64,000 nucleotides of DNA from Devosia epidermidihirudinis (GCF_000971295.1 NZ_LANJ01000044.1:62001-126000), one strand, 5' to 3'; positions 44,364-55,299 are shown, counted from the stretch's first letter. Program-made: numbers and translations. The notes: generated by a model from the sequence alone, not told the origin.

Positions 44364-45959
44364 TCAAAACTCGGTCCAATCCGCATCGATGGCCGCATTG
44401 CCACTGATGCGATAGGCCGGGGCGCGCGGTGACCGCACTGGTGTTTCGTCAGCAAGCGCGTCGAGCCGGAACACGTCAACGATCCGGTCCAGCTCCACCG
44501 CCTGCCCTTCGGTCTGCTCGATTGCCGCATTGGTTTCCTCGACCAGCGCCGCATTGTGCTGGGTCATCTCATCCATGGCGCGCACAGCGACCGAGATTTC
44601 GGCCAGCGAGGACGCCTGGCTGCGATTGGCCTGGGCGATGGTGTCGATCAGGTTGGCGCTTTCCTCGGCGCCCGAGAGGATATCGAGTAGAGTCTCGGAG
44701 GCCTGCCCAACCAGATGGGAGCCCGTACGCACCTCATTGGCGCTGGAATCGATCAGCTTTTTGATATCGGACGACGCCGCGGCGGCAGACTGGGCCAGAC
44801 GGCGCACTTCCACTGCAACCACTGCAAAGCCCTTGCCAGCATCGCCCGCGCGCGCCGCTTCCACCGAGGCATTGAGCGCCAGAAGGTTGGTCTGGAAGGC
44901 AATGTCGTCGATCAGCCCGATGATGTTGGAGATCTTGGCCGAGGACGCTTCGATCGCCGCCATAGCTGCATTGGCCTTCTCCATCACCTTGCCGCCGCCC
45001 GTGGCGCTGACAGAAACCGCCTTGGCCTTTTCGGCAGCGGTGGAGGCGCGACCGGCATTGTCGGCAACCGCCTGGGTGAGGTGTTCGACCGAGGCGCTGG
45101 TCTGCTCGATAGTTGCAGCCTGCCGCGTGGTGCGGTCGGCCAGATCATTGGCGCCGCTCAGGATTTCCCCTGTCGCGGTCTTGAGCGAACGCGAGGTCTG
45201 GCGCAACTGGGTGACGATTTCGCTCAACCGGTCGGCCACAGCATTGGTGTCATCCTTGATCTGAGCAAACTCGGAATCAAAATCGGCGGTGATGCGGCTG
45301 GTGAGATCGCCTTCGGCAAGATCTTTGAGCACATCGCCGGTCAGCGACACGGCACGGCTGATCTTGTTGCGAGCAGCGTCTTCGGCGGCCTTGGTGTCTT
45401 CGGTCAGCTTGTCAAAATATGCGGACACGCCAATGTCGATGTCGAGCAGCATGGATTTGAGCACGGCAGAAAGCGCCAGCGCCATGGCATCGGCTGAGGC
45501 CTGGATTGCCTCTGGCTTGGGCTGCACCTTGCGGCCGAACTTGCCCTTCACCGGCTGCAGCGCCTCGGCCATCATGTCGTGGATCATGCCGGTCATCAGC
45601 GTTTCGACGATCAGGCCATAGCCGCCGATATGCCAGCGCGGCTCCAGGCCGATCTGGGCATGACGCAGGCCGACGCGTGTGCTGGCGTCGAAATAGGCAT
45701 CGTCGAACTCGCCGGCGGCAATGGCTTTCCAATGCCCCACCTGCTTGCCCTGGGCGCGGTTCATGTGCTGCTTGCCATCAAAAAACTTGGTCACCGCCGG
45801 AACGGTAGAGAGCTTGGCATAGAACTGGTCGAGCGCCAGGGGCAGATGCTTGTCCACATGGGTCTGCACCGTCGCGAGGCGCGCGCGCGCCGTATCGTCG
45901 AGCCCGACGAAATCGAGGCGGCTCTGAAGGACATCTTTGGGCTGGGACGAAGAGGACAT
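44364..45959 (-). CDS. Globin-coupled chemoreceptor (HemAT-like)
   Basis: The product is 531 residues from M-S-S-S-S-Q-P (ATG at 45959), with no membrane segments. Residues about 1-170 are a sensor globin; H100 in [11 protein letters not shown] is the proximal heme ligand of the family. A HAMP-like linker and a methyl-accepting domain follow, with the tip [18 protein letters not shown]. It should sense oxygen or another heme gas in the cytosol and signal to CheA. The last residues D-W-T-E-F look like a CheR/CheB docking tail. Confidence 0.92.
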   Translation of the reverse strand: MSSSSQPKDVLQSRLDFVGLDDTARARLATVQTHVDKHLPLALDQFYAKLSTVPAVTKFFDGKQHMNRAQGKQVGHWKAIAAGEFDDAYFDASTRVGLRHAQIGLEPRWHIGGYGLIVETLMTGMIHDMMAEALQPVKGKFGRKVQPKPEAIQASADAMALALSAVLKSMLLDIDIGVSAYFDKLTEDTKAAEDAARNKISRAVSLTGDVLKDLAEGDLTSRITADFDSEFAQIKDDTNAVADRLSEIVTQLRQTSRSLKTATGEILSGANDLADRTTRQAATIEQTSASVEHLTQAVADNAGRASTAAEKAKAVSVSATGGGKVMEKANAAMAAIEASSAKISNIIGLIDDIAFQTNLLALNASVEAARAGDAGKGFAVVAVEVRRLAQSAAAASSDIKKLIDSSANEVRTGSHLVGQASETLLDILSGAEESANLIDTIAQANRSQASSLAEISVAVRAMDEMTQHNAALVEETNAAIEQTEGQAVELDRIVDVFRLDALADETPVRSPRAPAYRISGNAAIDADWTEF

Positions 45960-46087
45960 ATGCGGACTCGGCGCTACTGGAAACCTGGAGTTTCCCCGAT
46001 CCGGACCGCCAGATCCGTGACCTGGATCAACTGGTCTCTCAACTATCGCCCGATGGTAAAGGCATAGTAAAATAACGCGATTTTGCA

Positions 46088-46106
46088 CCGCCCCAAACTG
46101 GGGCGG
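46088..46106 (-). terminator. Hairpin after the PAS chemoreceptor gene
   Basis: CCGCCCC (46088-46094) and GGGGCGG (46100-46106) surround a 5-base loop, 25 bases after the stop of the PAS receptor gene. On the minus strand the tail TGCAAAATCG is not T-rich, so termination is uncertain. Confidence 0.45.
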
Positions 46107-46130
46107 CACAAGATATCGGCTCAGACAGCC

Positions 46131-47906
46131 TTAGAACTCAGCCCAGTCGGCATCCACCGCCAGATTGCCTACAGATTTGGGCGCACGCCGGGTCTTCGGC
46201 ACCGCCTCAAGGCGCGGCGTGGACAACATCGCGCCAGACGGGTCGACCTTGAACACATCGACAATGCTGTCGAGTTCGTTGGCTTGCGCCTCGGTCTGCT
46301 CGATCGCCGCATTGGTTTCTTCCACCAGCGCAGCATTGTGCTGAGTCATTTCGTCCATGGTGCGAATGGCAATCGTCACTTCTTCGAGCGAGGACGACTG
46401 TTCCTTGTTCTGCTGCGCGATGGAGTCGATCAGGCTGGAGCTTTCCTGCGCTCCGGCCAGAATATCGAGCAGCTTTTCGGCTGCCTGTCCAACAAGTCGC
46501 GAGCCATTGCGCACTTCACCGGCGCTCGCTTCGATCAAAACCTTGATCTCGCTTGATGCCTGCGCGGCGGACTGCGCCAGGCGCCGCACTTCCACCGCGA
46601 CCACCGCAAAGCCCTTGCCAGCGTCGCCGGCACGGGCGGCTTCTACCGAAGCATTGAGCGCCAGCAGATTGGTCTGGAAGGCAATGTCGTCGATCAGCCC
46701 GATAATATTGGAGATCTTGGACGAGCTGGCCTCGATGGCTGCCATGGCCGCATTGGCCGAAGTCATGACATTGCCACCCTCGGTGGCGTTCGAGGACAGC
46801 ATCTGCGCCTTCTGGCTGGCAGTTGCCGCGCGTCGGGCATTTTCGACCACTGCGGTCGAGAGCTGTTCCACAGCGGCGGTTGTCTGCTCAACGGTGGCGG
46901 CCTGCTTGGTCGTGCGCTCACTGAGGTCATTGGCTCCGGTGAGGATTTCCGCCGTAGCTGTCTTGAGCGAGCGCGAGGTTTTGCGCAGGCCGGTAACAAT
47001 ATCGAGGATGCGGCCCAGCGATTCATTGAAGGCCTGACGCAACTGCTCGTACTGACCGGTAAACTCGGTATCGATCCGACCGGTCAGGTCCCCTTCGGCC
47101 ATCTTACCCAGCGAAGAGGTCAGCGCGGCAATGATGCCCTCGGCCCGCTTGCGCTCGGTGATGTCGGTGGCAAACTTGACCACCTTGACCGCCCGCCCCT
47201 GAGAATCCAACACTGGGTTATAGGAGGCCTGAATCCAGATCTCGTCACCGCTCTTACCGAAGCGCTGAAACTCGGCGGCGACATATTCGCCCGAGCGCAG
47301 CCGGTCCCAAAACTGGGCATAGTCCTGACTACTGGCATAGCCGGGATCACAGAACATGCGGTGGTGCTTGCCCACGATTTCGTCGAGCCGGTAGCCCAGC
47401 GTGGCAAGGAAGTTTTCATTGGCCGTGCGGACAGTGCCATCGAGGTTGAACTCGATGACGGCCTGCGCCCGCGAAATCGCGGCAATCTGCGCCTCGTGAT
47501 CGGCGCTGCGATTTCTCTGTTCGGTGATGTCCGTGGCAAATTTGATCACCTTGACCGGCTTGCCAGCCTTGTCGAACACCGGATTATAGGTGGCCTGGAT
47601 CCAGATTTCGCGGCCACCCTTGGCCAGCCGCTTATAGGCCGCGGCCTGGTATTTTCCGGCCTGCAAGTCAGCCCAGAACTGGCGGTATTCCGAGGACTGC
47701 GCCAACTCGGGCGTTACAAACAGGCTATGATGCTTGCCGACAATCTCTTCGAGACTGTAGCCGATGGCGGCAAGGAAATTGTCATTCGCTGTGAGGATAG
47801 TTCCATCCAGCTTGAATTCGATCACGGCCTGACTGCGCATGATCGCGTCCACTTTGGCACGATCATCGGCAGCACTGCTACGTCCGAACAGAGTAAAGCC
47901 ACTCAT
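46131..47906 (-). CDS. Soluble chemoreceptor with tandem PAS domains
   Basis: The product is 591 residues from M-S-G-F-T-L-F-G (ATG at 47906), with GGGGGG upstream. There are no membrane helices. PAS1 spans about 22-140 and PAS2 about 150-262. Both contain A-V-I-E-F-x-L-D-G-T and Y-N-P-V-x-D, as in Aer/BdlA-type receptors, and probably bind a flavin or heme. A methyl-accepting domain nearly identical to its neighbours follows. The tail D-W-A-E-F is a probable CheR/CheB docking motif. Predicted redox or energy taxis. Confidence 0.92.
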   Translation of the reverse strand: MSGFTLFGRSSAADDRAKVDAIMRSQAVIEFKLDGTILTANDNFLAAIGYSLEEIVGKHHSLFVTPELAQSSEYRQFWADLQAGKYQAAAYKRLAKGGREIWIQATYNPVFDKAGKPVKVIKFATDITEQRNRSADHEAQIAAISRAQAVIEFNLDGTVRTANENFLATLGYRLDEIVGKHHRMFCDPGYASSQDYAQFWDRLRSGEYVAAEFQRFGKSGDEIWIQASYNPVLDSQGRAVKVVKFATDITERKRAEGIIAALTSSLGKMAEGDLTGRIDTEFTGQYEQLRQAFNESLGRILDIVTGLRKTSRSLKTATAEILTGANDLSERTTKQAATVEQTTAAVEQLSTAVVENARRAATASQKAQMLSSNATEGGNVMTSANAAMAAIEASSSKISNIIGLIDDIAFQTNLLALNASVEAARAGDAGKGFAVVAVEVRRLAQSAAQASSEIKVLIEASAGEVRNGSRLVGQAAEKLLDILAGAQESSSLIDSIAQQNKEQSSSLEEVTIAIRTMDEMTQHNAALVEETNAAIEQTEAQANELDSIVDVFKVDPSGAMLSTPRLEAVPKTRRAPKSVGNLAVDADWAEF

Positions 47907-48193
47907 CGATAAGGCCCCCCAGCCTGAGCACAAGCCGATCCTCGGCTGCGCCAACTGTATAAATATTACGGTAAAAGGAGATTGCGGGCTCGGCAGCGGA
48001 AAGTGCGTAGCGTGGTACGCGTAACTCCGCAGACAAGGCGGCAAAGAATGGCTTGATCGAACAAGCCGGTGGCGGGTGGGACGTCAGTAGTGTCGCTTGG
48101 CGCACGGCAAATCCTTAAGGGTTTGGCGTCAACCCCCACGGTCGACCCCAACAATAAGATTTGCGTTCCCGAATCCAGACTACGCGCGCTCGG

Positions 48194-48208
48194 TTAAACC
48201 GTCGTTAA
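48194..48208. promoter_or_regulatory. Perfect CtrA-type box TTAA-N7-TTAA
   Basis: The TTAA motifs at 48194-48197 and 48205-48208 are exactly seven bases apart. The box lies 288 bases before the PAS chemoreceptor start on the minus strand and just beyond the terminator of the gene upstream. CtrA control of motility and chemotaxis genes is known in alphaproteobacteria. Confidence 0.6.
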
Positions 48209-48217
48209 GGCAGGCGC

Positions 48218-48251
48218 GACAAGGCAACAAGGCCACCCAAGAGGCGGCCTT
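48218..48251 (-). terminator. Intrinsic terminator of the Cache chemoreceptor gene
   Basis: On the minus strand, AAGGCC (48251-48246) pairs with GGCCTT (48234-48229) with further internal pairing, followed by GTTGCCTTG. It lies about 32 bases after the stop. Confidence 0.65.
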
Positions 48252-48282
48252 GTGCACAGCGATGAGATAGGTCGGCGAAGGG

Positions 48283-50355
48283 CTAGAACTGGTCCCAGTC
48301 TTTGCTGAGAGCTGCGGTGCCCTGGGTGTCAAAGCGCGATGACGCAGCCGCCAGGCGGCGTTGCAGGCCCCTTGCACCCTCGTTCCGGCTCGGTTGCTGC
48401 CGCTGCGATCCGTCCAATGCCTCTGGCAGGTGGAAGATATCGACAATGCGATCAAGCTCGCGCGCCTGAGCTTCGGTCTGCTCCAGTGCCGCATTGGTTT
48501 CTTCCACCAGGGCGGCATTGTGCTGGGTCATCTCATCCATCATGCGCACGGCCGAATTGACCTCGGCAATGGCGGCCGCCTGTTCGCGGCTGTCATTGGC
48601 AATGGATTCCAGCAGACCATTATTGCCGCGCACGGCATCGAGCATGGTCCTGAGTTTACCGGCAGCATCACCCACCAGTCGGGAGCCGGTTTTCACCTCG
48701 CCTGCACTCTGCTCGATCAACAGCTTGACCTCGCTGGACGCCTGCGCCGCGGACTGCGCCAGCCGGCGCACTTCGACTGCCACCACCGCAAAGCCCTTGC
48801 CCGCATCCCCCGCCCGCGCCGCCTCAACCGAAGCATTGAGCGCCAGAAGATTGGTCTGGAAGGCAATATCGTCGATCATGCCGATGATGTTGGAGATCTT
48901 CGCCGATGACGCGGTGATCCGCTCCATGGCAGCGGTGGCATCTTCCATCACTTTACCGCCCTCCTCGGCGGTGCGGGTGACCGAAGAGGCATTGTTGCTG
49001 ACATCGTGGGCGCGCTGGGCGTTCTGCTGGACCGTGACAGCCAGCTGATCCATCGCGGCAGAGGTTTCCTGAATGGTCGAAGCCTGCTTGGTGGTGCGCG
49101 CCGAAAGGTCGGTGGCACCCGACAGGATTTCGCCCGTCGCCGAACGCAGCGACCCGGATGTGTGGCGCAACTGCCCAACCACTTCGGTTAGCTTGTCGGC
49201 CACCGCATTGATATCGGACTTGAGGACAAGGAAAGCGCCCTCGTAATCGCCGTCCATCCGCTCGGTCAGGTCGGTATTGGCCATGGCCGCGAGGACCTGG
49301 CCCATTTCAGACACGCCGCGATTGAACGTGGACACCAGGTTGTTGACACTGGCGGCCAAGGCATTGAGTTCGGCATCCGGAAATTCGGTGCGCACGCGCT
49401 GGCTGAAATCGCCAGCCGTGGCAGCATCGACCACTTCGCCAAAGGAGCGCTGCAACTGGTGCATCATCTCCTGGCGCGCCTCCTGATCGGCGATAATCCG
49501 GGCTGCTTCGGCCTCGGTCATCTGGCTGACGCGCAACCCGTTCTGGCGGAACACTTCCACAGCGCGAGCCATGCCGCCCACCTCATTGCCAAAGCCGGTA
49601 TAGGGCACCTCGGTCTCGTAATTGCCCTCGGCAATCGCATTCATCGCGGCGGCAAGACGCGGGATGGGCCGCGAGAGCTGACGCGACAGCACAAGGCCTA
49701 CCAGCCCCAGCGCCAGAGTGACAGCGCCACCCACTGTCAGGATAACACTGAGCACGTCATTGGCCGTTGCCTCGACGCGGGCCAGGGGCGTGCCAACAAA
49801 GATCGCGCCCAGAATGCCGCCGTTCATCTTTGTGATGGGCTGCATGGCGGCGAGATAACTGACGCCCCCTATTTGCAGGTCGCCAACAAAGTTTTCGCCG
49901 GCCATCAGTGCGGCATAGGCAGGCGAGTCGGTTCCCAACGACAGGTCTGACATGCGCGCGCCATCGGCGGCGGCGAGGCTGGTGGTCTTGCCGATGAAGG
50001 TTTCGGTGGCCTGATCCAGCACATAGATGCTGGCATCCTGCTTGGTGACACGTGTCACCGAGTCGATGATCTCGTTGGTCACGATGGGCGGGATCGCCCA
50101 CGTCTGGAACGCGGCGAGCGAACCGTCTTCGGCAAATTCAACTGTGGAGCCGGTGATCCGGCGTTCAAGAATCGTCGCCGCGACGCCGACATTGGTCTGC
50201 TGCTGCGTCTGGCTTTCCGCCAGCGAGGTCGCATGCAGGTTCAAATAAATTGCGCCGGATACTGCGGCAATCGAGCCGATAATGGCAAACACGACCAAGG
50301 CGGCAATGGCCGTGGTCAGCCGTATATTGCCCAATATACTCATGAGCTTACGCAT
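48283..50355 (-). CDS. Transmembrane chemoreceptor with Cache sensor
   Basis: The product is 690 residues. TM1 spans about 12-37, a periplasmic Cache-type domain about 40-195 (with [14 protein letters not shown] and Y-L-A-A-M-Q-P-I), and TM2 about 203-226. One HAMP follows TM2 and a second HAMP-like segment lies near 325-380. The methyl-accepting domain has the standard tip. The tail S-K-D-W-D-Q-F carries the W-x-x-F motif. It senses an unknown small molecule, probably an organic acid or amino acid. Confidence 0.92.
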   Translation of the reverse strand: MRKLMSILGNIRLTTAIAALVVFAIIGSIAAVSGAIYLNLHATSLAESQTQQQTNVGVAATILERRITGSTVEFAEDGSLAAFQTWAIPPIVTNEIIDSVTRVTKQDASIYVLDQATETFIGKTTSLAAADGARMSDLSLGTDSPAYAALMAGENFVGDLQIGGVSYLAAMQPITKMNGGILGAIFVGTPLARVEATANDVLSVILTVGGAVTLALGLVGLVLSRQLSRPIPRLAAAMNAIAEGNYETEVPYTGFGNEVGGMARAVEVFRQNGLRVSQMTEAEAARIIADQEARQEMMHQLQRSFGEVVDAATAGDFSQRVRTEFPDAELNALAASVNNLVSTFNRGVSEMGQVLAAMANTDLTERMDGDYEGAFLVLKSDINAVADKLTEVVGQLRHTSGSLRSATGEILSGATDLSARTTKQASTIQETSAAMDQLAVTVQQNAQRAHDVSNNASSVTRTAEEGGKVMEDATAAMERITASSAKISNIIGMIDDIAFQTNLLALNASVEAARAGDAGKGFAVVAVEVRRLAQSAAQASSEVKLLIEQSAGEVKTGSRLVGDAAGKLRTMLDAVRGNNGLLESIANDSREQAAAIAEVNSAVRMMDEMTQHNAALVEETNAALEQTEAQARELDRIVDIFHLPEALDGSQRQQPSRNEGARGLQRRLAAASSRFDTQGTAALSKDWDQF

Positions 50356-50487
50356 TCATTCATGTCCCCCAGAAGCAGCCGCCGGACCATGACGAGAGAC
50401 ATGAAGGCGCACTGTTACGGCCGAGACACTAATGGACAGCCGTTAACCATCCGTTCTCCATGAATGACTGCGATCAACTTGCAGCGT

Positions 50488-50520
50488 CCAAAAACACAAA
50501 GGCCACCCCGAAGGATGGCC
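50488..50520 (-). terminator. cheY: Intrinsic terminator of the cheY2 unit
   Basis: On the minus strand, GGCCATCC pairs with GGGTGGCC around TTCG and is followed by TTTGTGTTTTTGG. It ends the cheR-cheB-cheY2 block 27 bases after the cheY2 stop. Confidence 0.88.
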
Positions 50521-50546
50521 CCAGCAATACCGTAATGTCGCGCCAA

Positions 50547-50936
50547 TCAGCTCAGCGCGCCGATAACCGCCTCGATCCGCTTCTTCATGGTCGAAGCGTC
50601 AAATGGCTTGATGATGTAGTTGTTGACGCCAAAGGAAATGGCCTCCTTCACCTGCTCCTTGTCGGAACGGCCCGTCGCCATGATGAAGGGCATTGCCTGC
50701 GTGCGCGGATGCTTGCGGATCACCTTGAGCAGGGTGAGCCCGTCAATATCTTCCATATTCCAGTCGGAAATGATGAGGTCGACATTGGCCTTTTCAAGTT
50801 TGCCCAATGCATCGCGGCCACTCTTGGCCTCGATAATGTCCTTAAAGCCGAGCTGGGTCAGAATATACTTACAAATCCCCCGCATGGACTGCTGGTCATC
50901 CACGATCAGGACGCTGACAGCGCTAGCTTTTGGCAT
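50547..50936 (-). CDS. cheY: Chemotaxis response regulator CheY (second copy, CheY2-like)
   Basis: The product is 129 residues from M-P-K-A-S-A (ATG at 50936). It is a single receiver domain with D13-D14, phospho-acceptor D58 (I-I-S-D-W-N-M), T88 and K110 (Y-I-I-K-P-F). The D-W-N-M sequence is typical of motor-binding CheY. Position after cheB matches rhizobial CheY2, the main flagellar-motor regulator, so CheY1 would be the phosphate sink. The assignment to motor or sink is inferred. Confidence 0.9.
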   Translation of the reverse strand: MPKASAVSVLIVDDQQSMRGICKYILTQLGFKDIIEAKSGRDALGKLEKANVDLIISDWNMEDIDGLTLLKVIRKHPRTQAMPFIMATGRSDKEQVKEAISFGVNNYIIKPFDASTMKKRIEAVIGALS

Positions 50937-51052
50937 GGTCGAGCTCACCTTCTGCGTGCCGCAGGCATTCTGCCCCAGCACTTGTGCTAAAATTCTAGGC
51001 AACAAGCGTTACAAATGTCTCAATCCGCGCCACCGCATTGCAACCGCCCCTG

Positions 51053-52102
51053 TCAGGCAGCGGCGCGCAACTTGCTCAAGGCGTTGGCGAGACGGTCGGC
51101 GATGGCCTCGATTGGGGCCTGTTCGACCACGGCGCCTTCCTCAAACGCAACCCGCGGCATACCATAAACCAGTGACGACGCCTGGCTTTGGCCAACGGTA
51201 TAGGCACCGGCTTCGCGCATTAGCTTGAGGCCGCGCGCACCATCACGCCCCATGCCGGTGAGGATCGCGCCAACGGCAAGGGGGCCGACCGTCCGGGCCA
51301 CTGACTCAAACAGCACGTCAACGCTCGGTCGATGTCCACTTGCCAGCTCATCCTGCGACAGGCGGGTCTTAAGCTGGCCGGAGCTGCGTTCAACCCGCAG
51401 ATGATAGTCGCCACGGGCGATATAGGCGTGGCCAACCTGCAGCGGCTGACGATCCTGGGCCTCAACCACTGTGAGGGCGCAGAGCTCATCGAGCCGGGCA
51501 GCAAACCGGGTGGTAAAGCCGGGGGGCATATGCTGGGTGATCAGGACCGGTGGGCAATCCGCCGGCAGCGCGGTCAGTACGGCCCGGATGGCTTCCACGC
51601 CGCCCGTCGAGGCACCAATCGCAATGACGGAACCGGCAGGCGCGGCCGCTGTCTTGAGCGTGACCTTTGGAACCTCGGCGCGGCTGGCGGACCGCCCACG
51701 CACATCGGACTTAGCTGCGGCCCGGATCTTGTCGCGCAGGCCCACGCCAAAAGCGTCGAGACCGCCTTCATAATCGGCACTGGGTTTGGCCACAAAGTCG
51801 ACGGCACCCAATTCAAGCGCCAGCAGCGTTTCGCTCGCCCCCTTCTTGGTCAGCGTCGAAACCATGACCACCGGCGTCGGCCGCAGCCGCATCAACCGGT
51901 CGAGGAACTGCAGCCCGTTCATGTTGGGCATCTCGATGTCGAGCGTTACGACATCGGGATTGAGGTCCTTGATCTTGGTGCGCGCATCGATGGGGTCGGT
52001 TGCGGTACCAACCACCTTGATATCGCCATCACGCATCAGCATGCGCGACAGGATGTCCCGGATCAGTGCGGAATCGTCGACGATGAGGACTGAGATTGTC
52101 AT
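51053..52102 (-). CDS. cheB: Chemotaxis protein-glutamate methylesterase/deamidase CheB
   Basis: The product is 349 residues. It has an N-terminal receiver (V-D-D-S, phospho-acceptor in T-L-D-I-E-M-P) and a C-terminal esterase with I-G-A-S-T-G-G (catalytic Ser), T-Q-H-M-P-P-G-F (His) and G-M-G-R-D-G-A (Asp). It removes methyl groups from receptors during adaptation. Its ATG overlaps the cheR stop. Confidence 0.96.
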   Translation of the reverse strand: MTISVLIVDDSALIRDILSRMLMRDGDIKVVGTATDPIDARTKIKDLNPDVVTLDIEMPNMNGLQFLDRLMRLRPTPVVMVSTLTKKGASETLLALELGAVDFVAKPSADYEGGLDAFGVGLRDKIRAAAKSDVRGRSASRAEVPKVTLKTAAAPAGSVIAIGASTGGVEAIRAVLTALPADCPPVLITQHMPPGFTTRFAARLDELCALTVVEAQDRQPLQVGHAYIARGDYHLRVERSSGQLKTRLSQDELASGHRPSVDVLFESVARTVGPLAVGAILTGMGRDGARGLKLMREAGAYTVGQSQASSLVYGMPRVAFEEGAVVEQAPIEAIADRLANALSKLRAAA

Positions 52103-52944
52103 GCCGCGACCTGCTTCCCCGATTTCTGACGTGTCTGATAGATCGTCTTGCCGACCAGCCGGAATCCTTCACCCCCAGAGCCAAGGTTTTCCGAGTGCCC
52201 GATATAGAGGTAGCCCTCAGGCGCGATCAGCTTGCCGAAGCGACCGAACAATTCCCCCTGGGTCGGCTTGTCGAAATAAATCGCGACATTGCGACAGAAA
52301 ATGGCGTCGAATGGCCCCCGCATCGGCCAGGCACCGATCAGGTTCAGCTGCTTGAAGGAGCAGATTTCGCGCACCGCAGGGTCGATGGCGATCGTACCAT
52401 CGCCAACACGGACAAAGCGTCGGGCCCGCTCGGGCGAGAGCCCGTTGAGTTCGTTTTCCGGATAGATGCCGCGCGACGCCTTTGCGATTACCGCAGTATC
52501 AATGTCGGTGGCGAGAATCTTGAAATCCCAGCGGCGCAGCTCGGGAAAGGTGGCCAGCAAATCCATGGCCATCGTATAGGGCTCCTGCCCTGTCGAGCAG
52601 CCAGCCGACCAGATCCGCAGGCGTGAGCCACGCGGCTTTTGTGCAACCAGCGTCGCCACATGGGTGCGCAGGTGATCAAAGTGATGATCTTCGCGGTAAA
52701 ACCGCGTGAGGTTGGTGGTCAGCGCGTTGACGAAGTCCTGGCCGTCGGCGTTGGAACCACCGCGCTCCAGATGGTCGACATAGGCGTCGAAACTCGACAG
52801 TCCCAGTGACCGTACAATCTTGGAGAGGCGAGAAATCACCAGCGTCCGCTTGGCGTCACTCAACGCAATTCCGGCAACTTCATAGACCCGCGTCTTGATG
52901 CGCGAAAACTCGCGATCACTGAGGGAGAATTCTCCCTGTTCCAT
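52099..52944 (-). CDS. cheR: Chemotaxis protein methyltransferase CheR
   Basis: The product is 281 residues. The N-terminal helical domain is followed by the SAM-binding region W-S-A-G-C-S-T-G-Q-E-P-Y-T and A-T-D-I-D-T. The beta-subdomain that binds receptor pentapeptides should lie after the SAM motif. It methylates receptor glutamates. Overlap with cheB by four bases marks a coupled pair. Confidence 0.96.
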   Translation of the reverse strand: MEQGEFSLSDREFSRIKTRVYEVAGIALSDAKRTLVISRLSKIVRSLGLSSFDAYVDHLERGGSNADGQDFVNALTTNLTRFYREDHHFDHLRTHVATLVAQKPRGSRLRIWSAGCSTGQEPYTMAMDLLATFPELRRWDFKILATDIDTAVIAKASRGIYPENELNGLSPERARRFVRVGDGTIAIDPAVREICSFKQLNLIGAWPMRGPFDAIFCRNVAIYFDKPTQGELFGRFGKLIAPEGYLYIGHSENLGSGGEGFRLVGKTIYQTRQKSGKQVAA

Positions 52945-52988
52945 GCGTATCGCCCCCGGTATCTCGGCCCCAAAGGCCGAGAGTTTAG

Positions 52989-54506
52989 CTAGGCACTGGC
53001 ACGCCGCAGTGGCGCTTCGCTGGTGCGCGGAGCTTCGTCCGCCTGCGTCATCCGGGCAGTCAGTCGCTTCAGCGCCTGCTCGCCATCGGTCAGTGTCGCA
53101 ACGATTGTGTCAGTCTCACTACCAAGATTGTGTAAATGCGCTTCCAGCGCACCAATCATTTTTTGCAGGGAGCTGGCCTCTGCCACCCCGGTTTCTGCCT
53201 GTGCACGACCGCGGCTGACCACGGCACGAATGTCTTTCGCAGACCGATTGGTCAGTTGCGCCAGCTGGCGCACTTCGTCTGCCACAACCGCAAACCCGGC
53301 CCCCTTCTCGCCAGCGCGCGCCGCTTCAACGGCAGCATTCAGAGCCAGCAGATTGGTGCGGAAAGAGACGTCTTCGATCGCCGTCACCAGCGCATCAATG
53401 TCATGGGTCATCCGATCGATATCGCCGACCACCGCATTGGTCCGCCTTGCCGCAAGGTCGGCTTCTCCAGCCAGGTCGCGCGCCGCCCGGCTGATCGTGC
53501 GGGTCTGCTGAAGGCGCCCGAAGCCGTCGAGCAGGGCCTTGCCGGTCACACCCACATCGTCGTGGTTCTCGGCGCTCATCGCCCCAAGAGATGCCGCCCG
53601 GGTTTCAAACCCATCCAGCAGCCGCGCAACGGCCGCCAGACGCTTCTCAAGGCTGGCGCGCAATTCCTGTTCTTCGCTGAGCTGCTCCATCACGGCCCGT
53701 GCAAAGTCATCGATGCGACGCGCCAGGCCGCCGAGTGGCCCATCAAGTGCATCCGGCATTTCGCCGCTGCCGGCGACCAGGTTGTCGAGCTGGCGCAGGC
53801 CGGTGTCGAGGAGCTCGAGCGCCGCGTTGAGGGTCGCGAGCGCGGGGCTCTCCGTCATAACGCTCGCTTCAAAACGGAAGCTTGTCTGTCCAGACGCCAA
53901 GGCACCTGCCAGAGCATCAAGATCGTCATCTTCAAGATAGCTGCCAGCCGGAACCAGTTCGAGTAGATAGCGCGAGGCAACGATCGGCCGGCACAGCACG
54001 GTAAACCGGCGCCCAGCCAGCATGACCATAGTCTCTGCCGCGGCACCGCCGCCAGCATTGAGATAGCCATCGCCAAACAGGGCATCGAGCGTCGCGCCTT
54101 CGATGGCGTCACGCGCCAAAGCCGTAATGCCAGTGCTGGCTGTCAGGATACGCCCGGTATCATCGATCACGGCAACTGGACGATCGAGATGGGCAATGGC
54201 GCTTTTGAAGTGATGGGCTCGTTCAAGGCGCTTGCCCATTCGCGCAACAATATCGGTGATGGTGAGCGGCGCACCGGCCTCTTCGCACAGCCCCGCCGCC
54301 AACGCGACGGACACCAGGGTCTGAGCCTGTTGCCGATCAAACCACATCGCCGCAGCAACGGTGCCGGCAAGGGAGAGAACCAGAAGGGTGACGGATGCGA
54401 CCAGCCAGCCAGCCCCCATGCCCAGACCAATCAATAGCCCAAGGGCCAGCGCCCAGGCGGTCAGCCAGATTGCACAAATTACCAGCGCTAGGCGCAGATT
54501 GGGCAT
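52989..54506 (-). CDS. Membrane chemoreceptor-like protein within the che block
   Basis: The product is 505 residues from the ATG at 54506; a TTG at 54515 is also in frame. Two close membrane helices (about 7-30 and 33-56) leave almost no periplasmic part, so sensing is cytosolic. A PAS-like region (about 95-195, with [10 protein letters not shown]) precedes a short methyl-accepting tip [18 protein letters not shown]. It lacks the W-x-x-F tail of the other three receptors. The position matches the receptor gene often found in rhizobial che operons. Confidence 0.85.
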   Translation of the reverse strand: MPNLRLALVICAIWLTAWALALGLLIGLGMGAGWLVASVTLLVLSLAGTVAAAMWFDRQQAQTLVSVALAAGLCEEAGAPLTITDIVARMGKRLERAHHFKSAIAHLDRPVAVIDDTGRILTASTGITALARDAIEGATLDALFGDGYLNAGGGAAAETMVMLAGRRFTVLCRPIVASRYLLELVPAGSYLEDDDLDALAGALASGQTSFRFEASVMTESPALATLNAALELLDTGLRQLDNLVAGSGEMPDALDGPLGGLARRIDDFARAVMEQLSEEQELRASLEKRLAAVARLLDGFETRAASLGAMSAENHDDVGVTGKALLDGFGRLQQTRTISRAARDLAGEADLAARRTNAVVGDIDRMTHDIDALVTAIEDVSFRTNLLALNAAVEAARAGEKGAGFAVVADEVRQLAQLTNRSAKDIRAVVSRGRAQAETGVAEASSLQKMIGALEAHLHNLGSETDTIVATLTDGEQALKRLTARMTQADEAPRTSEAPLRRASA

Positions 54507-54661
54507 AGAGCGCAAATCAACCGGAGTGGTTCAACATTGCCGGACCTTACGTCGGGAATGGTTAACCAACTCTATAAGGGCCCTGTCCGACGTAACACTT
54601 CGCTAAGCGACCTTGCCGGGAGATGAAGCAGGTGTCCCGTTCCGGGGCAACCAGTTGCGGG

Positions 54662-55246
54662 CTAGAACAGCTCTATATCGTCTGTTCTTGGCAGGACGCG
54701 GCGCGCCGCTAGCGCGATTTCCTCGCGGGCCACATTGGCGCCGGTCGAGCTGTCCAGTCGTTTGACGAAGGCGCGCCCGGAATGCGGCTTGAACAGCACG
54801 CGTCGCGCATAGTTACCGCCAAGGTCTTCGCTGATTGCTGCGAAGCCTTCCGCCGCCAGATAGTCGCGCAGGAAGTCGATGTTTTTGGCGCCCACATCGT
54901 CGAGCGCCACATTCATCTTGCCACCACCAAAAACCTTGATCTCAAGGTTGGCTTTGATGCCCGTGCCGAGGGTGAGAACCCGGTTGATCAGCTGTTCCAT
55001 GGCAAAGGCGCCATAACGCGCCGAGGCACCATGGCGGGTGCGAGCAGAAGTCGACTGCTCGCCAAGCAGAAAGTGGTTCATGCCGCCAACATGGGCGACG
55101 CGATCACGAATGCAGGCAGAAATGCATGACCCTAGGACCGTGGAAAATGTGAGATCGGTGTCGCCCGAGACATGGTACTCGCCCTGATGGACGGTCGTGA
55201 CCATCCCGCGATCGAATTCGGGTGGTAGTGAATTCGATAGTCCCAT
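54662..55246 (-). CDS. cheD: Chemoreceptor glutamine deamidase CheD
   Basis: The product is 194 residues. The catalytic cysteine is C41 in V-L-G-S-C-I-S-A-C, and H58 is in G-G-M-N-H-F-L-L. The F-G-G-G-K-M and N-I-D-F-L motifs also fit. It deamidates receptor glutamines and can modulate CheY dephosphorylation through partners. The C-terminus ends D-D-I-E-L-F, resembling the end of the neighbouring CheT candidate. It heads the minus-strand block toward cheR-cheB. Confidence 0.94.
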   Translation of the reverse strand: MGLSNSLPPEFDRGMVTTVHQGEYHVSGDTDLTFSTVLGSCISACIRDRVAHVGGMNHFLLGEQSTSARTRHGASARYGAFAMEQLINRVLTLGTGIKANLEIKVFGGGKMNVALDDVGAKNIDFLRDYLAAEGFAAISEDLGGNYARRVLFKPHSGRAFVKRLDSSTGANVAREEIALAARRVLPRTDDIELF

Positions 55247-55299
55247 CGCGCTTCCGGCACCTCTGCATGCACTATGTCGGACAACCTAGTCCACACTCG

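Larger units (their letters stand above)
47907..48282. other. Chemoreceptor intergenic region
   Basis: These 376 bases separate the PAS receptor start from the Cache receptor stop. They hold a terminator for the Cache receptor (48218-48251) and a perfect CtrA-type box (48194-48208). The stretch 47950-47990 is AT-rich and may hold the PAS receptor promoter, but I cannot place a clear -35/-10 pair. No small gene is convincing. Confidence 0.5.

Noticed and set aside
50443..50450. TTAACCAT half-site before the Cache receptor
   Set aside because: Only one good half-site; the partner position reads TTCT. Single half-sites are too common to support a call.
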